Notes under the pieces: generated by a model | What the model saw: the letters and a program-made list of their open reading frames with translations, nothing else | The model's database searches: none | What the model was told of the DNA's origin: nothing | Shown: positions 28,718-40,648 of the stretch, in pieces | Layout of the letters: each line of letters starts with the position of its first letter | How positions within the stretch are numbered: position 1 is the first letter of the stretch | Origin: Aeromonas aquatica | Lineage (GTDB): Bacteria; Pseudomonadota; Gammaproteobacteria; Enterobacterales; Aeromonadaceae | NCBI RefSeq assembly: GCF_000764655.1 | Contig: NZ_JRGL01000087.1 | Coordinates: 60,536 to 124,535, forward strand | Length of the DNA stretch: 64,000 nucleotides | Direction of reading: 5' to 3' | Translations under genes and position numbers: made by a program

Positions 28718-30370
28718 TCACATATTGGGATAGTTCGGCCCAGAGCCACCTTGCGGCGGGGTCCAGACGATATTTTGACTAGGATCTTTGATGTCGCAGG
28801 TCTTGCAGTGGATGCAGTTCGCTGCGTTGATCTGCAACCTGGGCTGGTTATCTGTCTCCAGGATCTCGAACACCCCCGCCGGGCAGTAGCGCTGGGCGGG
28901 TTCGGCCCAGGTGGGCAGGTTGACCGTCACCGGGATGCTCGCATCCTGCAGCCGCAGGTGGCAGGGCTGATCCTCGTCATGGCTGGTGTTGGCGAGATAG
29001 ACGGAGGAGAGCTTGTCGAAGCTGAGCTTGCCATCGGGCTTGGGGTAGACGATAGGTTGGCAGCGGCTGGCCAGGCGCAGCTGGCGATAGTCGGCCTCCC
29101 TGTCTAGCAGGGTGAAGGGGGAGCCTGTGTGCAGCTTGCTGAAGAGTCGCTGCTCCAGCCAGTTAAAGGCGCCGCCGAGCCAGGGGCCGAAGCGGTGCAG
29201 GGCGGCGCCGAAGTTGCGGGCCGTCTTCAGCTCACTCGCCAGCCAGCTCTGCTGCAGCGCATCGCCGAACTCGGCCAGATCCCGACCTCCCTCATCTCCC
29301 CCACGCAGGCTCATGGCCACAGTGCGAGCCGCCAGCATGCCGGACTTCATGGCGCAGTGGATGCCCTTGATGCGGGAGAAGTCCAGGGTGCCGGCGTCGC
29401 AGCCGATGAGCAGGCCGCCGGGAAAATGCATGCGTGGCAGGGAGTGCCAGCCCCCCTTGGTGATGGCACGGGCGCCGTAGCTGATACGCTCACCCCCGCT
29501 CAGGGCCTGCGCGATCAGCGGGTGATGCTTGAGACGCTGGAACTCGTCGAAGGGGCTGAGCCAGGGATTCTGGTAGTTGAGATCGACGATGAGGCCGACC
29601 GCCACCTGGTTGTCCGCCAGATGATAGAAGTAGAAGCCGCCCTGGCTCTTGTTGCCCTTCTCCTCGCCGAGCGGCCAGCCGCTGCCGTGCAGCACCAGGC
29701 CAGGTTTCGACTGGTCGGCGGGCACCTGCCACAGCTCCTTGAAGCCGATGGCATAGTGTTGCGGCTGGGCGTCGCTCTCCAGATTGAACTCGGCGATCAA
29801 CTGCTTGCCCAGGTGGCCGCGGGCCCCCTCGGCAAACAGGGTGTAGCGGCCATAGAGCGCCATGCCGGGCACGTGATCCGCCTTGGGGTTGCCTTCTCTG
29901 TCCAGCCCGAGATCGCCGGTGATCACCCCCCTTACCCTTCCTTTTTCCAGGATAAGTTCGCTCGCGGCGAAGCCGGGGTAGATCTCGACCCCGAGGGACT
30001 CGGCCTGCTGGCCGAGCCAGCGGCAGAGGTTGCCGAGGCTGATGATGTGGCAGCCGTCGTTGTGCATGCGCGGCGGCACCGCCCAGTGGGGCAGTTGCAG
30101 GGCGCGGGTTGCGCTTTGCAGCAGATGCACCCGATCGTCCGTGACCGGTACCCCGAGCGGTGCCTGCTGCCAGCTGTCCGGCAGCAGCTCCTTGAGGGCG
30201 ACGGGATCGAGCAGGGCGCCGGAGAGCAGGTGGGCGCCGATTTCCGCCCCCTTCTCCAGCAGGCAGACCGCCAGATCCGGGTTCTGCTGCTTCAGTGCGA
30301 TGGCGGCACTGAGACCCGCCGGGCCGCCACCGACGATGACGACATCAAATTCCATTGCTTCGCGTTCCAT
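28718..30370 (-). CDS. Electron-transfer flavoprotein:ubiquinone oxidoreductase (ETF-QO)
   Basis: Passes electrons from reduced ETF to ubiquinone in the inner membrane. The 550-residue protein has an N-terminal FAD-binding GGGPAGLSAAIAL (about 13-25), a long middle domain with the ubiquinone-contact region, and a C-terminal 4Fe-4S domain with four cysteines in the order seen in the family (CPAG ... CIHCKTCDIKDP). AGAGG precedes the start at 30370. It is divergent from etfB-etfA, its electron donors, with a shared palindromic operator at 30412. The 3' end has been tandemly copied downstream. Confidence 0.93.
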   Translation of the reverse strand: MEREAMEFDVVIVGGGPAGLSAAIALKQQNPDLAVCLLEKGAEIGAHLLSGALLDPVALKELLPDSWQQAPLGVPVTDDRVHLLQSATRALQLPHWAVPPRMHNDGCHIISLGNLCRWLGQQAESLGVEIYPGFAASELILEKGRVRGVITGDLGLDREGNPKADHVPGMALYGRYTLFAEGARGHLGKQLIAEFNLESDAQPQHYAIGFKELWQVPADQSKPGLVLHGSGWPLGEEKGNKSQGGFYFYHLADNQVAVGLIVDLNYQNPWLSPFDEFQRLKHHPLIAQALSGGERISYGARAITKGGWHSLPRMHFPGGLLIGCDAGTLDFSRIKGIHCAMKSGMLAARTVAMSLRGGDEGGRDLAEFGDALQQSWLASELKTARNFGAALHRFGPWLGGAFNWLEQRLFSKLHTGSPFTLLDREADYRQLRLASRCQPIVYPKPDGKLSFDKLSSVYLANTSHDEDQPCHLRLQDASIPVTVNLPTWAEPAQRYCPAGVFEILETDNQPRLQINAANCIHCKTCDIKDPSQNIVWTPPQGGSGPNYPNM

Positions 30371-30411
30371 CTTGCCTCTGCGCTCGACTTGGCCTAGGGT
30401 AGTGCTGGTAG

Positions 30412-30427
30412 TTTACGTAAACGTAAA
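30412..30427. promoter_or_regulatory. Palindromic operator between ETF-QO and etfBA
   Basis: TTTACGT-AA-ACGTAAA is a perfect 7-2-7 inverted repeat centred in the divergent promoter region. Its form recalls motifs reported for the LiuR-type regulator of branched-chain amino-acid catabolism in gammaproteobacteria; which regulator binds here is inference. It could control both transcription units. Confidence 0.65.
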
Positions 30428-30496
30428 GCATTTTGTCAGCATAAAAGTGTGAGAGTGCAAAATGGATCCACTCAACCGATATGAGGAATGACCGCC

Positions 30497-31249
30497 ATGA
30501 AGCTGCTGGTCGCTGTCAAACGGGTCGTTGATTTCAACGTCAAGATCCGGGTCAAGCCCGATGGCTCCGATGTGGAGCTCGCCAATGTGAAGATGGGCAT
30601 CAACCCGTTTTGCGAAATCGCGGTGGAGGAGGGGGTGAGGCTGCGCGAAGCCGGGGTCGCGACCGAGCTGGTGGTAGTCACCTTCGGGCCAGCCGCGGCC
30701 GCCGAGCAACTGCGCCATGCCCTGGCGCTGGGGGCGGATCGGGCGCTTCACTATGTGACTGACGAACCGTTGAGTCCGCTCAAGGTGGCGCAGGCGCTGC
30801 AAAAACTGTGCGAGCAGGAGCAACCGGATCTGGTGCTGCTCGGCAAGCAGTCCATCGATTCCGACAACAATCAGGTCGGCCAGATGCTGGCGGCGCTCAA
30901 TGACTGGCCGCTCGCCACCTTCGCCTCTGCCATCAAGCTGGTGGAGGGGGAGCTGCAGGTGACCCGGGAGATAGACGGCGGCCTCGAGACCCTCGGCATG
31001 GTGCTGCCCGCCCTGGTGACGGTGGACTTGCGGCTGAACGAGCCCCGCTTCGCGTCGCTCCCCAACATCATGAAGGCCAAGCGCAAGCCGCTGGAGAGCC
31101 AGCCGTTTGCGGCGCTCGGTGTCGAGCCCGCCGCCCAGACCCGGCTGCTCGGGGTGATGGCACCCGCGGTGCGCAGCGCCGGCGTGCGGGTCGGCTCCGT
31201 GGATGAGCTGGTGGACAGACTCAGAAACGAAGCCAAGGTGCTGCCATGA
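30497..31249 (+). CDS. etfB: Electron-transfer flavoprotein beta subunit
   Basis: The AMP-binding small subunit of ETF, 250 residues. It begins MKLLVAVKRVVDFNVKIRVK, the typical EtfB start, and carries LLGKQSIDSDNNQVGQMLA (about 119-137), the nucleotide-binding signature region, and the VKVT-like LPALVTVDLRLNEPRFASLPNIMKAKRK recognition-loop area (about 172-199). The ATG at 30497 was chosen over 30488 because GAGGA at 30482 is correctly spaced only for the later one. Its stop overlaps the start of a 33-codon chimeric minigene rather than etfA itself. Confidence 0.92.
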   Translation: MKLLVAVKRVVDFNVKIRVKPDGSDVELANVKMGINPFCEIAVEEGVRLREAGVATELVVVTFGPAAAAEQLRHALALGADRALHYVTDEPLSPLKVAQALQKLCEQEQPDLVLLGKQSIDSDNNQVGQMLAALNDWPLATFASAIKLVEGELQVTREIDGGLETLGMVLPALVTVDLRLNEPRFASLPNIMKAKRKPLESQPFAALGVEPAAQTRLLGVMAPAVRSAGVRVGSVDELVDRLRNEAKVLP

Positions 31250-31347
31250 GCGCCCTGGTGATGGTGGAACCCATCGGGTGCCAGCCTGTTGCCGGAATAG
31301 GTGATGTGGCGGGCAAACTCAACAACGAAGCTAAGGTGCTGCCATGA
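31246..31347 (+). CDS. 33-codon chimeric minigene from an etfB/etfA junction duplication
   Basis: The open frame starts MSALVMVE, like the EtfA start MSVLVIVE, and ends [11 protein letters not shown], like the EtfB end DRLRNEAKVLP. Its start overlaps the etfB stop as ATGA and its stop overlaps the etfA start as ATGA, so ribosomes could pass through all three. It is explained by a 98-bp tandem duplication of the etfB-etfA junction: the common block runs from about 31219-31266 and again 31317-31364. Whether a stable peptide is made is unknown. Confidence 0.55.
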   Translation: MSALVMVEPIGCQPVAGIGDVAGKLNNEAKVLP

Positions 31348-32273
31348 GCGTACTGGTCATAGTCGAACATCATCAGGGCCAGTTGGCCGACAGCGCCGCC
31401 CGTCTGGTGGCGGCGGCCACCCAACTCGGCGGCGAGGTGCACCTGCTGCTGCTGGGGCAGGGGTTGACCGAGGCGGGGGAGCAGGCCGCCAGCCTGCGAG
31501 GAGTCGATCGGGTGTTGCTGGCCGAGCATCCTCTGCTGGCAGAAGGCCTGAACGATGGGGTCGATCGGTTGCTGGCTCAGGTGGCGCGGGACTATCAGCA
31601 CTGCCTGATGGCGGCGAGCAGCCACGGCAAGGATTTGCTGCCGCGGCTGGCGGCCAGGCTCGGGGTGGAGATGATCTCCGAGGTGACCGGCATTGAATCC
31701 GCCGATACCTTCCTGCGCCCCATCTATGCGGGCAATGCCATCGCCAGGGTCGCGAGCTCGGCCCTCGTCAAGGTGCTCAGCATTCGCGCTAGCGCCTTCA
31801 CCGGGGTCAGTGGCGGGGCGGGTGGAACGCCCGTCGAACGATTGCCCGTGCCCGATCTCAGGTGTCGCACCCGCCTCATCGAACGGCGGGCGGTGCGCTC
31901 CGCGCGGCCCGAACTCGGCGCGGCGCGGGTGGTGGTCTCGGGGGGACGGGCGCTCGGCTCGAAGGAGCAGTTCGCGCTGATCGAGGCCTTGGCCGACAAG
32001 CTGGGGGCGGCGGTCGGTGCCTCCCGGGCGGCGGTGGACGCGGGCTTCGTCGCCAACGATCTGCAGGTGGGCCAGACCGGCAAGATAGTAGCCCCCGAGC
32101 TCTACATCGCCGTCGGCATCTCGGGGGCCATCCAGCACCTGGCGGGCATGAAGGAGTCCAAGGTGATCGTCGCCATCAACAAGGATCCCGAGGCCCCCAT
32201 CTTCCAGGTGGCGGACTACGGCCTGGTGGGGGACCTGTTCAGCCTGTTGCCCGAGCTCACCGCCAAGCTGTGA
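31344..32273 (+). CDS. etfA: Electron-transfer flavoprotein alpha subunit
   Basis: The FAD-binding large subunit of ETF, 309 residues. The N-terminal half pairs with EtfB. The C-terminal half has the FAD signature [16 protein letters not shown] (about 193-208), [42 protein letters not shown] and the terminal [20 protein letters not shown]. Together with EtfB and ETF-QO it moves electrons from acyl-CoA and other flavin dehydrogenases to ubiquinone. The start overlaps the minigene stop. Confidence 0.94.
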   Translation: MSVLVIVEHHQGQLADSAARLVAAATQLGGEVHLLLLGQGLTEAGEQAASLRGVDRVLLAEHPLLAEGLNDGVDRLLAQVARDYQHCLMAASSHGKDLLPRLAARLGVEMISEVTGIESADTFLRPIYAGNAIARVASSALVKVLSIRASAFTGVSGGAGGTPVERLPVPDLRCRTRLIERRAVRSARPELGAARVVVSGGRALGSKEQFALIEALADKLGAAVGASRAAVDAGFVANDLQVGQTGKIVAPELYIAVGISGAIQHLAGMKESKVIVAINKDPEAPIFQVADYGLVGDLFSLLPELTAKL

Positions 32274-32341
32274 TGTTGTGAAAAAGGGCCTCGGCAGTGC
32301 ATTTATGCCAGCAGCCGGCCATTTCTCTGCACGTTCTCTGC

Positions 32342-32368
32342 AAGCCCTGACCCATTCAGGGCTTTTCT
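32342..32368 (+). terminator. Terminator after etfA
   Basis: AAGCCCTGA pairs with TCAGGGCTT around CCCAT and is followed by TTCT. It ends the etfB-etfA transcript; the remainder of 32274-32497 leads into serC. Confidence 0.7.
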
Positions 32369-32497
32369 ACTCTTTGGGATCAGCCTGGCTGACCCAAAAG
32401 GGTGCGCCAGATCCCAAAAAGCCTTTGATCCGGTGGGGGCCTCTCGTGTAAAAACGTTCAAGTCATCGATCACTCTCATCCACTCACGGAAAGCGTC

Positions 32498-33586
32498 ATG
32501 AGCAAACAGATTTACAACTTCTGCGCCGGCCCCGCCATGTTGCCGGTTGAAGTCATGGAGCGCGCCCAGCGCGAATTTTGTAATTTCCAGGGGCTGGGAG
32601 CCTCGGTCATGGAGCTGTCCCACCGCGGCAAGCCCTACATGGCGGTCGCCGAGAAGGCCGAGGCTGACCTGCGCGAGTTGCTGGCGGTGCCGGCCAACTA
32701 CAAGGTGCTGTTCATGCACGGCGGTGGCCGTGGCCAGTTCTCCGCGGTGCCCATGAACCTGCTCGGCGGCGCCAACAAGAAGGCGGATTACCTGCTGACC
32801 GGCGTCTGGGCCCAGAGCGCCGTGGATGAAGCCCACAAGTATGGCGACATCCAGACCTTCCAGGGGGTGGCCAAGAATGCGCAGGGGGTGAGCCACCTGC
32901 TGCCGACCCCGGCGTTTCGCGCCGACGCGGCCTATGTGCATTACTGCCCGAACGAAACCATCGATGGCATAGAGATGTTCGACATCCCGGCCACCGGCGA
33001 TGTGCCGCTGGTGGCGGATCTCTCCTCCACCATCCTCTCCCGTCCCATCGACGTGAGCCGCTTCGGCATCATCTATGCCGGCGCCCAGAAGAACATCGGC
33101 CCCTCCGGCCTCGCCATCGCCATAGTGCGGGACGACTTGCTGAGCCAGGCGAGAGCCGATGTGCCCTCGATCTTTGACTACCAGCTCACCGCCAAGAACG
33201 ACTCCATGTTCAACACCCCGCCCACCTACGCCTGGTATCTGGCCGGGCTGGTGTTCGAGTGGCTGAAAGAACAGGGCGGGCTCGAGGCGATGGCAGCGCG
33301 CAACAAGGAGAAGGCCGATTTCCTCTACGGCTATCTCGATCAGTCCAGCTTCTATGGCAACCAGGTGGATGCGGCCTGCCGCTCGCGCATGAACATCCCG
33401 TTCCAGCTCAAGAACGCCGAGTTGGACAAGCTGTTCCTGGCCGAGTCGGAGGCGTCCGGTCTACTGGCGCTGAAGGGGCACCGCATCGTCGGCGGCATGC
33501 GTGCCAGCCTCTACAACGCCATGCCGCTGGAGGGGGTCAAGGCTCTGGTGAGCTTTATGGATGGCTTTGCCAAGCGCCACGGCTGA
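32498..33586 (+). CDS. serC: Phosphoserine aminotransferase
   Basis: Makes 3-phosphoserine from 3-phosphohydroxypyruvate and glutamate, and also serves pyridoxal phosphate synthesis. The 362-residue class V aminotransferase has [12 protein letters not shown] at the start, the [15 protein letters not shown] phosphate region and the PLP lysine in [12 protein letters not shown] (Lys about 198). It ends with the RASLYNAMP motif. It lies upstream of aroA as in enteric bacteria, but here 317 bases and a terminator separate them. Confidence 0.95.
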   Translation: MSKQIYNFCAGPAMLPVEVMERAQREFCNFQGLGASVMELSHRGKPYMAVAEKAEADLRELLAVPANYKVLFMHGGGRGQFSAVPMNLLGGANKKADYLLTGVWAQSAVDEAHKYGDIQTFQGVAKNAQGVSHLLPTPAFRADAAYVHYCPNETIDGIEMFDIPATGDVPLVADLSSTILSRPIDVSRFGIIYAGAQKNIGPSGLAIAIVRDDLLSQARADVPSIFDYQLTAKNDSMFNTPPTYAWYLAGLVFEWLKEQGGLEAMAARNKEKADFLYGYLDQSSFYGNQVDAACRSRMNIPFQLKNAELDKLFLAESEASGLLALKGHRIVGGMRASLYNAMPLEGVKALVSFMDGFAKRHG

Positions 33587-33752
33587 GGCGCCGCTCACGC
33601 GCTGACTGCGATGTCGTGATCAAGGCTCATGTGCTGCGCGGAACCATCATTGATGGGTATCAACTCAGGTTCCTGCGCTGCGCTTCACCTTGCTGACGGC
33701 CTCTCGCGACAACCCGTGAACAGGTTCTAAAGCATCTTCCCTCTGATGCAAG

Positions 33753-33781
33753 GCGCCGGGGACTCCCCGGCGTCTGTTTTT
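33753..33781 (+). terminator. Terminator after serC
   Basis: CGCCGGGG pairs with CCCCGGCG around ACT, followed by TCTGTTTTT. The 317-base serC-aroA gap otherwise shows an imperfect hairpin (GCGGAACC with GGTTCCTGC, about 33638-33676) and no gene. Confidence 0.8.
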
Positions 33782-33903
33782 CCGGTGGATCCTGACCGCC
33801 CGCATCAGCGGCCCGGTTTTTGTGCCAAGAGTAGTCTTGCCGCGCAGAACGCAGGCTGTTAACGTCCGGTTAGGTGATTTAATTGAGATAGTACAGGAAG
33901 TCT

Positions 33904-35187
33904 ATGAATTCGTTGCGTTTGGAACCCATTTCTCGTGTGGCTGGCGTGGTCAATCTGCCTGGCTCCAAAAGTGTCTCTAACCGTGCCCTGCTGCTGGCAG
34001 CCCTGGCGCGGGGCACCACCCGGCTGACCAACCTGCTCGACAGCGATGACATCCGTCACATGCTGGCGGCGCTGACCCAGCTTGGCGTCAAGTACAAGCT
34101 CTCCGCCGACAAGACAGAGTGCACCGTGCACGGCCTGGGCCGCAGCTTCGCGGTGAAGGAGCCGGTCAACCTCTTCCTCGGCAACGCCGGCACCGCCATG
34201 CGTCCGCTCTGCGCTGCGCTCTGTCTGGGATCCGGCGAATACATGCTGGGCGGTGAGCCGCGCATGGAGGAGCGCCCCATCGGTCATTTGGTGGATGCCC
34301 TGCGTGAAGCCGGCGCCCATATCCAGTACCTGAAGAAAGACGGCTACCCGCCGCTGGTGGTGGATGCCAAGGGACTCTGGGGTGGCGATGTGCATGTCGA
34401 CGGCTCCGTTTCCAGCCAGTTCCTGACGGCGTTTCTGATGGCAGCCCCCATGGCGGCCGGCGATACCCGCATCCACATCAAGGGTGAGCTGGTCTCCAAG
34501 CCCTACATCGACATCACCCTGCACATCATGAAGCAGTTCGGGGTGGTCATCGAGCACGACGACTACAAGCTGTTCTACATCAAGGGCAACCAGACCTACG
34601 TCAGCCCCGGTGACTTCCTGGTGGAAGGGGATGCCTCCAGCGCCTCCTATTTCCTCGCGGCAGGTGCCATCAAGGGCAAGGTGCGGGTGACCGGCATCGG
34701 CAAGCACAGCATCCAGGGCGACATTCACTTCGCCGACGTGCTGGAGAAGATGGGGGCGAAGATCACCTGGGGTGACGACTTCATCGAAGCGGAGCAGGCT
34801 CCGCTGCACGGCATCGACATGGACATGAACCAGATCCCGGACGCGGCCATGACCATCGCCACCACGGCGCTGTTCGCCGAGGGGCCGACCTCCATTCGCA
34901 ACATCTACAACTGGCGGGTGAAAGAGACGGATCGGCTGCACGCCATGGCGACCGAGCTGCGCAAGCTCGGGGTTGAGGTGGAGGAGGGGCACGACTTCAT
35001 CACGGTGACGCCGCCGGCCAGCCTCAAGCACGCGGCCATCGACACCTACAACGATCACCGCATCGCCATGTGCTTCTCGCTGGTGGCGCTGTCGGACACC
35101 GCGGTGACCATCAACGATCCGGGTTGCACCTCCAAGACCTTCCCGGACTACTTCGACAAGCTGGCCAGCATCAGTCAAGCGGTCTGA
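33904..35187 (+). CDS. aroA: 3-phosphoshikimate 1-carboxyvinyltransferase (EPSP synthase)
   Basis: Joins PEP to shikimate-3-phosphate in the chorismate pathway, which feeds both aromatic amino acids and the siderophore precursor DHB. The 427-residue protein has [17 protein letters not shown] near residue 20, [13 protein letters not shown] (about 91-103), the RMEERPIG segment and the C-terminal RVKETDRL and [10 protein letters not shown] blocks. It belongs to the class I, enteric-type enzymes. CAGGAAG precedes the ATG. Confidence 0.96.
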   Translation: MNSLRLEPISRVAGVVNLPGSKSVSNRALLLAALARGTTRLTNLLDSDDIRHMLAALTQLGVKYKLSADKTECTVHGLGRSFAVKEPVNLFLGNAGTAMRPLCAALCLGSGEYMLGGEPRMEERPIGHLVDALREAGAHIQYLKKDGYPPLVVDAKGLWGGDVHVDGSVSSQFLTAFLMAAPMAAGDTRIHIKGELVSKPYIDITLHIMKQFGVVIEHDDYKLFYIKGNQTYVSPGDFLVEGDASSASYFLAAGAIKGKVRVTGIGKHSIQGDIHFADVLEKMGAKITWGDDFIEAEQAPLHGIDMDMNQIPDAAMTIATTALFAEGPTSIRNIYNWRVKETDRLHAMATELRKLGVEVEEGHDFITVTPPASLKHAAIDTYNDHRIAMCFSLVALSDTAVTINDPGCTSKTFPDYFDKLASISQAV

Positions 35188-35208
35188 TCCCAAAGGTCCG
35201 CTGCCCGT

Positions 35209-35251
35209 GCCCGCCCTCTCGCCATGCGCGAAGGGCGGGCCTCTTCTTTTT
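35209..35251 (+). terminator. Terminator after aroA
   Basis: GCCCGCCCT pairs with AGGGCGGGC, with a further TCGC/GCGA inside the loop, followed by CTCTTCTTTTT. Confidence 0.85.
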
Positions 35252-35324
35252 AGCCCCTCAAACACTTTGCTAGCAGTATTATTACAACTTGCAAGACTCC
35301 GTTGCTAAATTCATTTCGTGAAGA

Positions 35325-35342
35325 TGTAATTTTCTATTTACA
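35325..35342 (+). promoter_or_regulatory. TyrR box upstream of aroG
   Basis: TGTAAT-TTTCTA-TTTACA fits the TyrR consensus TGTAAA-N6-TTTACA with one mismatch. It lies 64 bases before the aroG start, as expected for feedback control of DAHP synthase by aromatic amino acids. Confidence 0.75.
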
Positions 35343-35405
35343 CCGCTTCGGCTGCGGGCTAGATTGAAGTTTCTTTATCGCAGTTATCTAGCAGGAAGCC
35401 TTGTC

Positions 35406-36461
35406 ATGAAGCATCAAACCGACGACGTTCGTATCAGTGAAATCAAAGAATTATTGCCCCCGGTTGCGGTGCTCGAGAAGTTTCCGGCGACTGAAACCGC
35501 TTCATCGACCGTGTTTGAATCCCGCCAGGCCATTCATCAGATCCTGGCCGGCGAAGATCAGCGCCTGCTGGTGGTGATCGGCCCCTGCTCCATCCACGAT
35601 CCGGTGGCGGCATTGGAATATGGCAAGCGCCTCAAGACCTTGCGTGACGAGCTTAAAGGTCAGCTGGAAATCGTGATGCGAGTCTATTTCGAGAAGCCGC
35701 GCACCACGGTCGGCTGGAAGGGGTTGATCAACGACCCTTACCTCGACAACAGCTGCCAGATCAACGATGGTCTGCGCATCGGTCGCAAGCTGCTGCTGGA
35801 CCTCAACGACATGGGGCTGCCGACCGCCTCCGAGTTCCTCGACATGATCACTCCGCAATACATGGCGGATCTGATGAGCTGGGGCGCCATCGGGGCCCGT
35901 ACCACCGAATCCCAGGTGCACCGTGAGCTGGCCTCCGGTCTCTCCTGCCCGGTCGGTTTCAAGAACGGCACCGACGGCACCATCAAGGTGGCCATCGATG
36001 CCATCGGCGCCGCCAGCGCGCCGCACCACTTCCTGTCGGTGACCAAGTACGGCCACTCCGCCATCGTCTCCACCGCCGGCAACCCGGACTGTCATATCAT
36101 TTTGCGCGGTGGCCGCGAGCCGAACTACAGTGCCGCCCACGTGGATGATGTGGTGAAGGGGCTGGACAAGGCCGGTCTGCCGCAGAAGGTGATGATCGAC
36201 TTCAGCCACGCCAACAGCAGCAAGCAGTTCAAGAACCAGATGTTGGTGGCCGAGGACGTGGCCGGTCAGCTGCGCGCCGGCAGCAAGGCGGTGTTCGGTG
36301 TCATGGTGGAGAGCCACCTGGTGGAAGGACGTCAGGATCTGGTGGAAGGCTGCGAGCTCACCTTCGGCCAGAGCATCACGGATGCGTGCATCAACTGGGC
36401 CGATACCGAGGTCCTGCTGCGCAACCTGGCCGATGCGGTGGCGACGCGCAACGCGCTCTGA
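35406..36461 (+). CDS. aroG: 3-deoxy-7-phosphoheptulonate (DAHP) synthase, AroG type
   Basis: Condenses PEP and erythrose-4-phosphate at the head of the shikimate pathway. The 351-residue class I enzyme is close to E. coli AroG over its whole length: IKELLPPVA, LLVVIGPCSIHDP (metal-binding Cys), EKPRTTVGWKGLIND, GARTTESQ.HRELASG, GFKNGTDGT and IDFSHANSSKQ. The frame extends back to 35364, but the Met at 35406 has AGGA eight to ten bases upstream and matches the family start. The class suggests phenylalanine feedback; a TyrR box lies in the promoter. Confidence 0.95.
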   Translation: MKHQTDDVRISEIKELLPPVAVLEKFPATETASSTVFESRQAIHQILAGEDQRLLVVIGPCSIHDPVAALEYGKRLKTLRDELKGQLEIVMRVYFEKPRTTVGWKGLINDPYLDNSCQINDGLRIGRKLLLDLNDMGLPTASEFLDMITPQYMADLMSWGAIGARTTESQVHRELASGLSCPVGFKNGTDGTIKVAIDAIGAASAPHHFLSVTKYGHSAIVSTAGNPDCHIILRGGREPNYSAAHVDDVVKGLDKAGLPQKVMIDFSHANSSKQFKNQMLVAEDVAGQLRAGSKAVFGVMVESHLVEGRQDLVEGCELTFGQSITDACINWADTEVLLRNLADAVATRNAL

Positions 36462-36494
36462 TGCCCAGGCCCAAGCGGCCCGTTCACAACGGAT

Positions 36495-36525
36495 AAAAAA
36501 AGCGCGACCCGGGGTCGCGCTTTTT
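36495..36525. terminator. Bidirectional terminator between aroG and the TerC-family gene
   Basis: AAAAAGCGCGACCCC pairs with GGGGTCGCGCTTTTT. It serves the convergent genes on both sides. Confidence 0.9.
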
Positions 36526-36555
36526 GTTGGCCTTGTGTGGCAGGAAGTCGGCAGC

Positions 36556-37278
<723 letters not shown>

Positions 37279-37384
37279 GATTGAACCTTGGTTGAAATAT
37301 TGAAGCAGCGCATTTTAGCAGGCAAGCCCGGCTTGTCCCATAGCGGCGAACAGATAAAATAGCGGCGATCAGAGGGAGAGAATC

Positions 37385-38500
37385 ATGTTTCGTTTAGGGC
37401 TCATTATCAACCCGGTCGCCGGCATCGGCGGGGCGGTCGGCCTCAAAGGCAGCGACGGTGTCGTGGCCGAGGCGCTGGCGCGGGGCGCGGTGCCAAAGGC
37501 GCAGGAGCGGGCCCGTCAGGCCCTGCTGCCGCTACTGGATCTGACGCAGCCCTTCGAGCTGCTGACGGTGGCGGGGGAGATGGGGGCGAGCCTCGCCGCC
37601 GAGCTGCAACTGCCGCATACCATCGTCTATAAGTCCGCCGGCCCGACAACCTGCGCCGACGATACCCGCGCCGCCGCCGCGCTGATGCGGGAGGCGGGGG
37701 TGGATCTGCTGCTGTTTGCCGGTGGCGATGGCACGGCCAGGGACATCTGCGCCGCGGTGGGGGAGTCCTGCCATGTGCTCGGCATCCCGGCCGGGTGCAA
37801 GATCCACTCCGGGGTCTACGGCGTGACCCCGGCCGCCAGCGGGCGGGTGGTGGCGCGGATGATAGGCGGTGAGCTGCTCAGCCTGATGGACGCCGAGGTG
37901 GTGGACATCGACGAGGAGGCGTTTCGGGCCGGCAAGGTGCGGGCTCGTCACTATGGCCAGATGCAGGTGCCCGGCGATCTGCGCTACGTGCAGGCGACCA
38001 AGCAGGGCGGGCGGGAGTCCGAGGAGCTGGTGCTCGCGGATCTCGCCGCCGGGGTGGTGGAGGAGATGGAGCCAGATACCCTCTATCTGATGGGGTCGGG
38101 CAGCACGGTCGCCGCCTGCATGGCCGAGCTTGGGCTGGAAAATACGCTGCTCGGTGTGGATCTGGTGGAAAATGGCCGGCTTATCGGGCAGGATCTGTCC
38201 GCCGCCGAGATCCTGACCCGGATCCGCGGTCGTCGCTGTCGCCTGATCATTACCCTGATCGGCGGTCAGGGACATCTGTTCGGGCGCGGAAATCAGCAAC
38301 TGAGTCCAGAGGTGATCAGGGCCGTCGGGCGAGACCATATTCAGGTGCTCGCCACCAAGACCAAGCTGGCGGCACTCCAAGGCCGTCCGCTGCTGGTGGA
38401 CACCGATGACCCGGCACTGAACCGGTCGTTAAGGGGTTATCTGCGGATAACCACCGGCTACAAGGACCAGGTCATCTACCCGGTGGCCAACCCGGAATAG
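37385..38500 (+). CDS. ATP-NAD kinase family protein
   Basis: A 371-residue protein of the NAD-kinase/AcoX-like family. Family landmarks are LIINPVAGIGGAVGLKGSDG at residues 5-24, the glycine-rich FAGGDGTARDI near 117 and GIPAGCKIHSGVYG near 136. It differs from housekeeping NadK in length and in the second half. Some relatives sit in acetoin catabolism operons; here there is no such context. Likely a nucleotide-binding kinase of unknown substrate. Confidence 0.82.
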   Translation: MFRLGLIINPVAGIGGAVGLKGSDGVVAEALARGAVPKAQERARQALLPLLDLTQPFELLTVAGEMGASLAAELQLPHTIVYKSAGPTTCADDTRAAAALMREAGVDLLLFAGGDGTARDICAAVGESCHVLGIPAGCKIHSGVYGVTPAASGRVVARMIGGELLSLMDAEVVDIDEEAFRAGKVRARHYGQMQVPGDLRYVQATKQGGRESEELVLADLAAGVVEEMEPDTLYLMGSGSTVAACMAELGLENTLLGVDLVENGRLIGQDLSAAEILTRIRGRRCRLIITLIGGQGHLFGRGNQQLSPEVIRAVGRDHIQVLATKTKLAALQGRPLLVDTDDPALNRSLRGYLRITTGYKDQVIYPVANPE

Positions 38501-38608
38501 GACATCAAGGATGCGGCTGGCCTGGCGCCAGAGAGCCGTGATCAACAAGATCGCGGTTCCACTCCCCGAATTATTTTGCCGGCAATCCCGGAAATGAGGC
38601 TGCGTTAC

Positions 38609-38887
38609 ATGACAATTCACGATTTTGAGCACAAGTTGTTGGGATTGATCGACGGCATGGTGGCCACGGCCAGCGATGACGATCTGTTTGCTGGCGGCTA
38701 CCTGCGCGGGCATATCTCGCTGGCGGTGGCCCGTGCCGAGCTGGAAGGCAAGACCCTGGTGCGGGATGTAAAGAGCTATGTCTTGCGTAGCCTGAATGAG
38801 GCCATCTTGCAGGGCGAACTGTCCGAGCAGGATGAGGTGCTGGTGCAGGATCTGTGGCAGCGTCTGCAGCAACAGGCGGAAGCTTGA
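38609..38887 (+). CDS. yfcL: YfcL family protein
   Basis: A small soluble protein of 92 residues that matches E. coli YfcL in length and pattern: a Phe-Glu-rich start, then LIDGMVATASDDDLFAGGYL and RGH.SLAVA near residues 10-40, with the C-terminal half helical. Function unknown. The frame is open from 38576, but the Met at 38609 fits the family start. Confidence 0.85.
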   Translation: MTIHDFEHKLLGLIDGMVATASDDDLFAGGYLRGHISLAVARAELEGKTLVRDVKSYVLRSLNEAILQGELSEQDEVLVQDLWQRLQQQAEA

Positions 38888-38986
38888 TCCCATTCGCAGT
38901 TCAAACAGAAGTTTAAGTAATCTGCTTCCCTGAGTGTTATCAAAAGGTTAATAATGGGACTCGCCTTTTGTTTCAGGGATTGAACT

Positions 38987-40648
<1,662 letters not shown>

